From Candidatus Rhabdochlamydia sp. (GTDB taxonomy: Bacteria > Chlamydiota > Chlamydiia > Chlamydiales > Rhabdochlamydiaceae), in NCBI GenBank assembly GCA_030044075.1, contig JASHWM010000216.1:1-6277 (forward strand): a DNA stretch of 6,277 bases, written 5' to 3'. A program made the translations under genes and the position numbers. Below the pieces are notes generated by a model, which ran no database searches, had not been told where the DNA came from, and saw only the letters and a list, made by a program, of their open reading frames with translations. This document shows, piece by piece, positions 5,829 to 6,277 of this stretch; positions within the stretch are counted from its first letter, which is position 1; each line of letters starts with the position of its first letter.

Positions 5829-6277
5829 TTATTGAATTCTCACGATCGTCAAGGTTACTGTAGGACAGTATTCGTTGAAATCTGTATCTAACGTAGTATC
5901 TGGAGCTTCATGTCGATAAAAAGAATTAACGTTTTGGATATAAAGAGTTGAATTCGCAGTGATGGTAAGGATCTGCGTGTTGACACATAGGTTATCGTCC
6001 ATAGATTGGGAGCTTGTTAAAAAGTCCAAATCTCCTTTTGTTATAAAACTTCCAGGAACTTGCGTGCTATTTAAATTTAAGCAAACGACCGAAGGATAAC
6101 CATCTTCTTCAGCAGGGTTAGTTTCCGTTGCAACACCCCATGTAACTAGATAAGTTCCAGCATTCGTAATGGCCACCATATATGTAGAAGGATCAAGGGT
6201 TACCGTTTCAGAATGGGGACCGGAGGTATTGAGAGGATATGGTCCTAAATTGCCAACAGTAGCCGGGGTTGCAGTCA
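5829..6277 (-). CDS. C-terminal jelly-roll (C1q/BclA-like) domain protein, 5' end beyond the window
   Basis: This is the 3' end of a gene entering from the right edge; 148 residues are visible and the frame has no stop up to base 6277. The ATG at 6179 is internal, because the coding pattern continues upstream through GNLGPYPLNTSGPHSETVTL-type sequence. The features fit a compact beta-sandwich found at the tips of collagen-like or fibre proteins: ITNAGTYLVTWGV, then a strand with VVCLNLNSTQVPGSFIT, then QILTITANSTLYIQNVNS, ending in TVTLTIVRIQ directly at the stop. Such domains trimerise and sit on cell or spore surfaces. Three cysteines are present (in VVCLN, NLCVN and EYCPT). No Gly-X-Y repeat is visible in the part shown, so whether a collagen-like stalk precedes it is unknown. 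The assignment rests on strand pattern and the C-terminal signature alone. Confidence 0.5.
   Translation of the reverse strand, partial: TATPATVGNLGPYPLNTSGPHSETVTLDPSTYMVAITNAGTYLVTWGVATETNPAEEDGYPSVVCLNLNSTQVPGSFITKGDLDFLTSSQSMDDNLCVNTQILTITANSTLYIQNVNSFYRHEAPDTTLDTDFNEYCPTVTLTIVRIQ

Noticed and set aside
5700..5891. Small plus-strand open frame of 63 codons across the 5734-5828 gap.
   Set aside because: It runs through the 13-bp hairpin and overlaps the ends of two better-supported genes. It has no ribosome-binding site or motif.
6177..6179. ATG as the start of the jelly-roll gene.
   Set aside because: The frame stays open through the right edge, and the upstream residues continue a plausible beta-rich domain, so this methionine is internal.

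Overview
The window looks like part of a chromosome from a member of the Chlamydiota, probably an environmental (amoeba-associated or other chlamydia-like) lineage. The main reason is the truncated gene at the left edge. It encodes a ribonuclease HIII whose motifs follow, almost word for word, what I recall of chlamydial RnhC (GKGDFFGPLC, a QRHRAEED-type block followed by VVAAASILAR, and KLHFKTKD near the C-terminus). No species can be named from this sequence alone.

Layout. Bases 1-695 (+) hold the 3' part of rnhC. A 156-base AT-rich gap (696-851) follows, with a weak terminator-like hairpin and at best a weak promoter. Bases 852-4637 (+) form a compact four-gene operon, potA-potB-potC-potD, encoding a complete polyamine-type ABC importer: ATPase, two permeases and a substrate-binding protein. 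The junctions are an ATGA overlap, an 8-base overlap and a directly abutting TAA/ATG. On the minus strand, a convergent gene (5733-4639) encodes a Sec-targeted, glycosyltransferase-like protein. Its stop codon is one base from the potD stop. The likely potD terminator (4661-4690) therefore lies inside the coding region of this opposing gene. After a 95-base gap with a 13-bp perfect hairpin, a second minus-strand gene runs off the right edge (6277-5829). Its visible part resembles the C-terminal jelly-roll (C1q/BclA-like) domain of a surface fibre protein.

How the parts fit. PotABCD would import polyamines, or a related cation, from the environment or host, with ATP hydrolysis by PotA. PotD keeps the family scaffold but differs at several pocket positions, so its substrate should be left open. 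The two minus-strand genes are more AT-rich than rnhC and potA. They may form a surface or host-interaction unit: a fibre-tip-like protein followed by an exported glycosyltransferase-like enzyme. That link is speculative. Nothing here amounts to a clearly new defence or mobile system. The secreted glycosyltransferase-like gene next to the jelly-roll gene is the part most worth following up.
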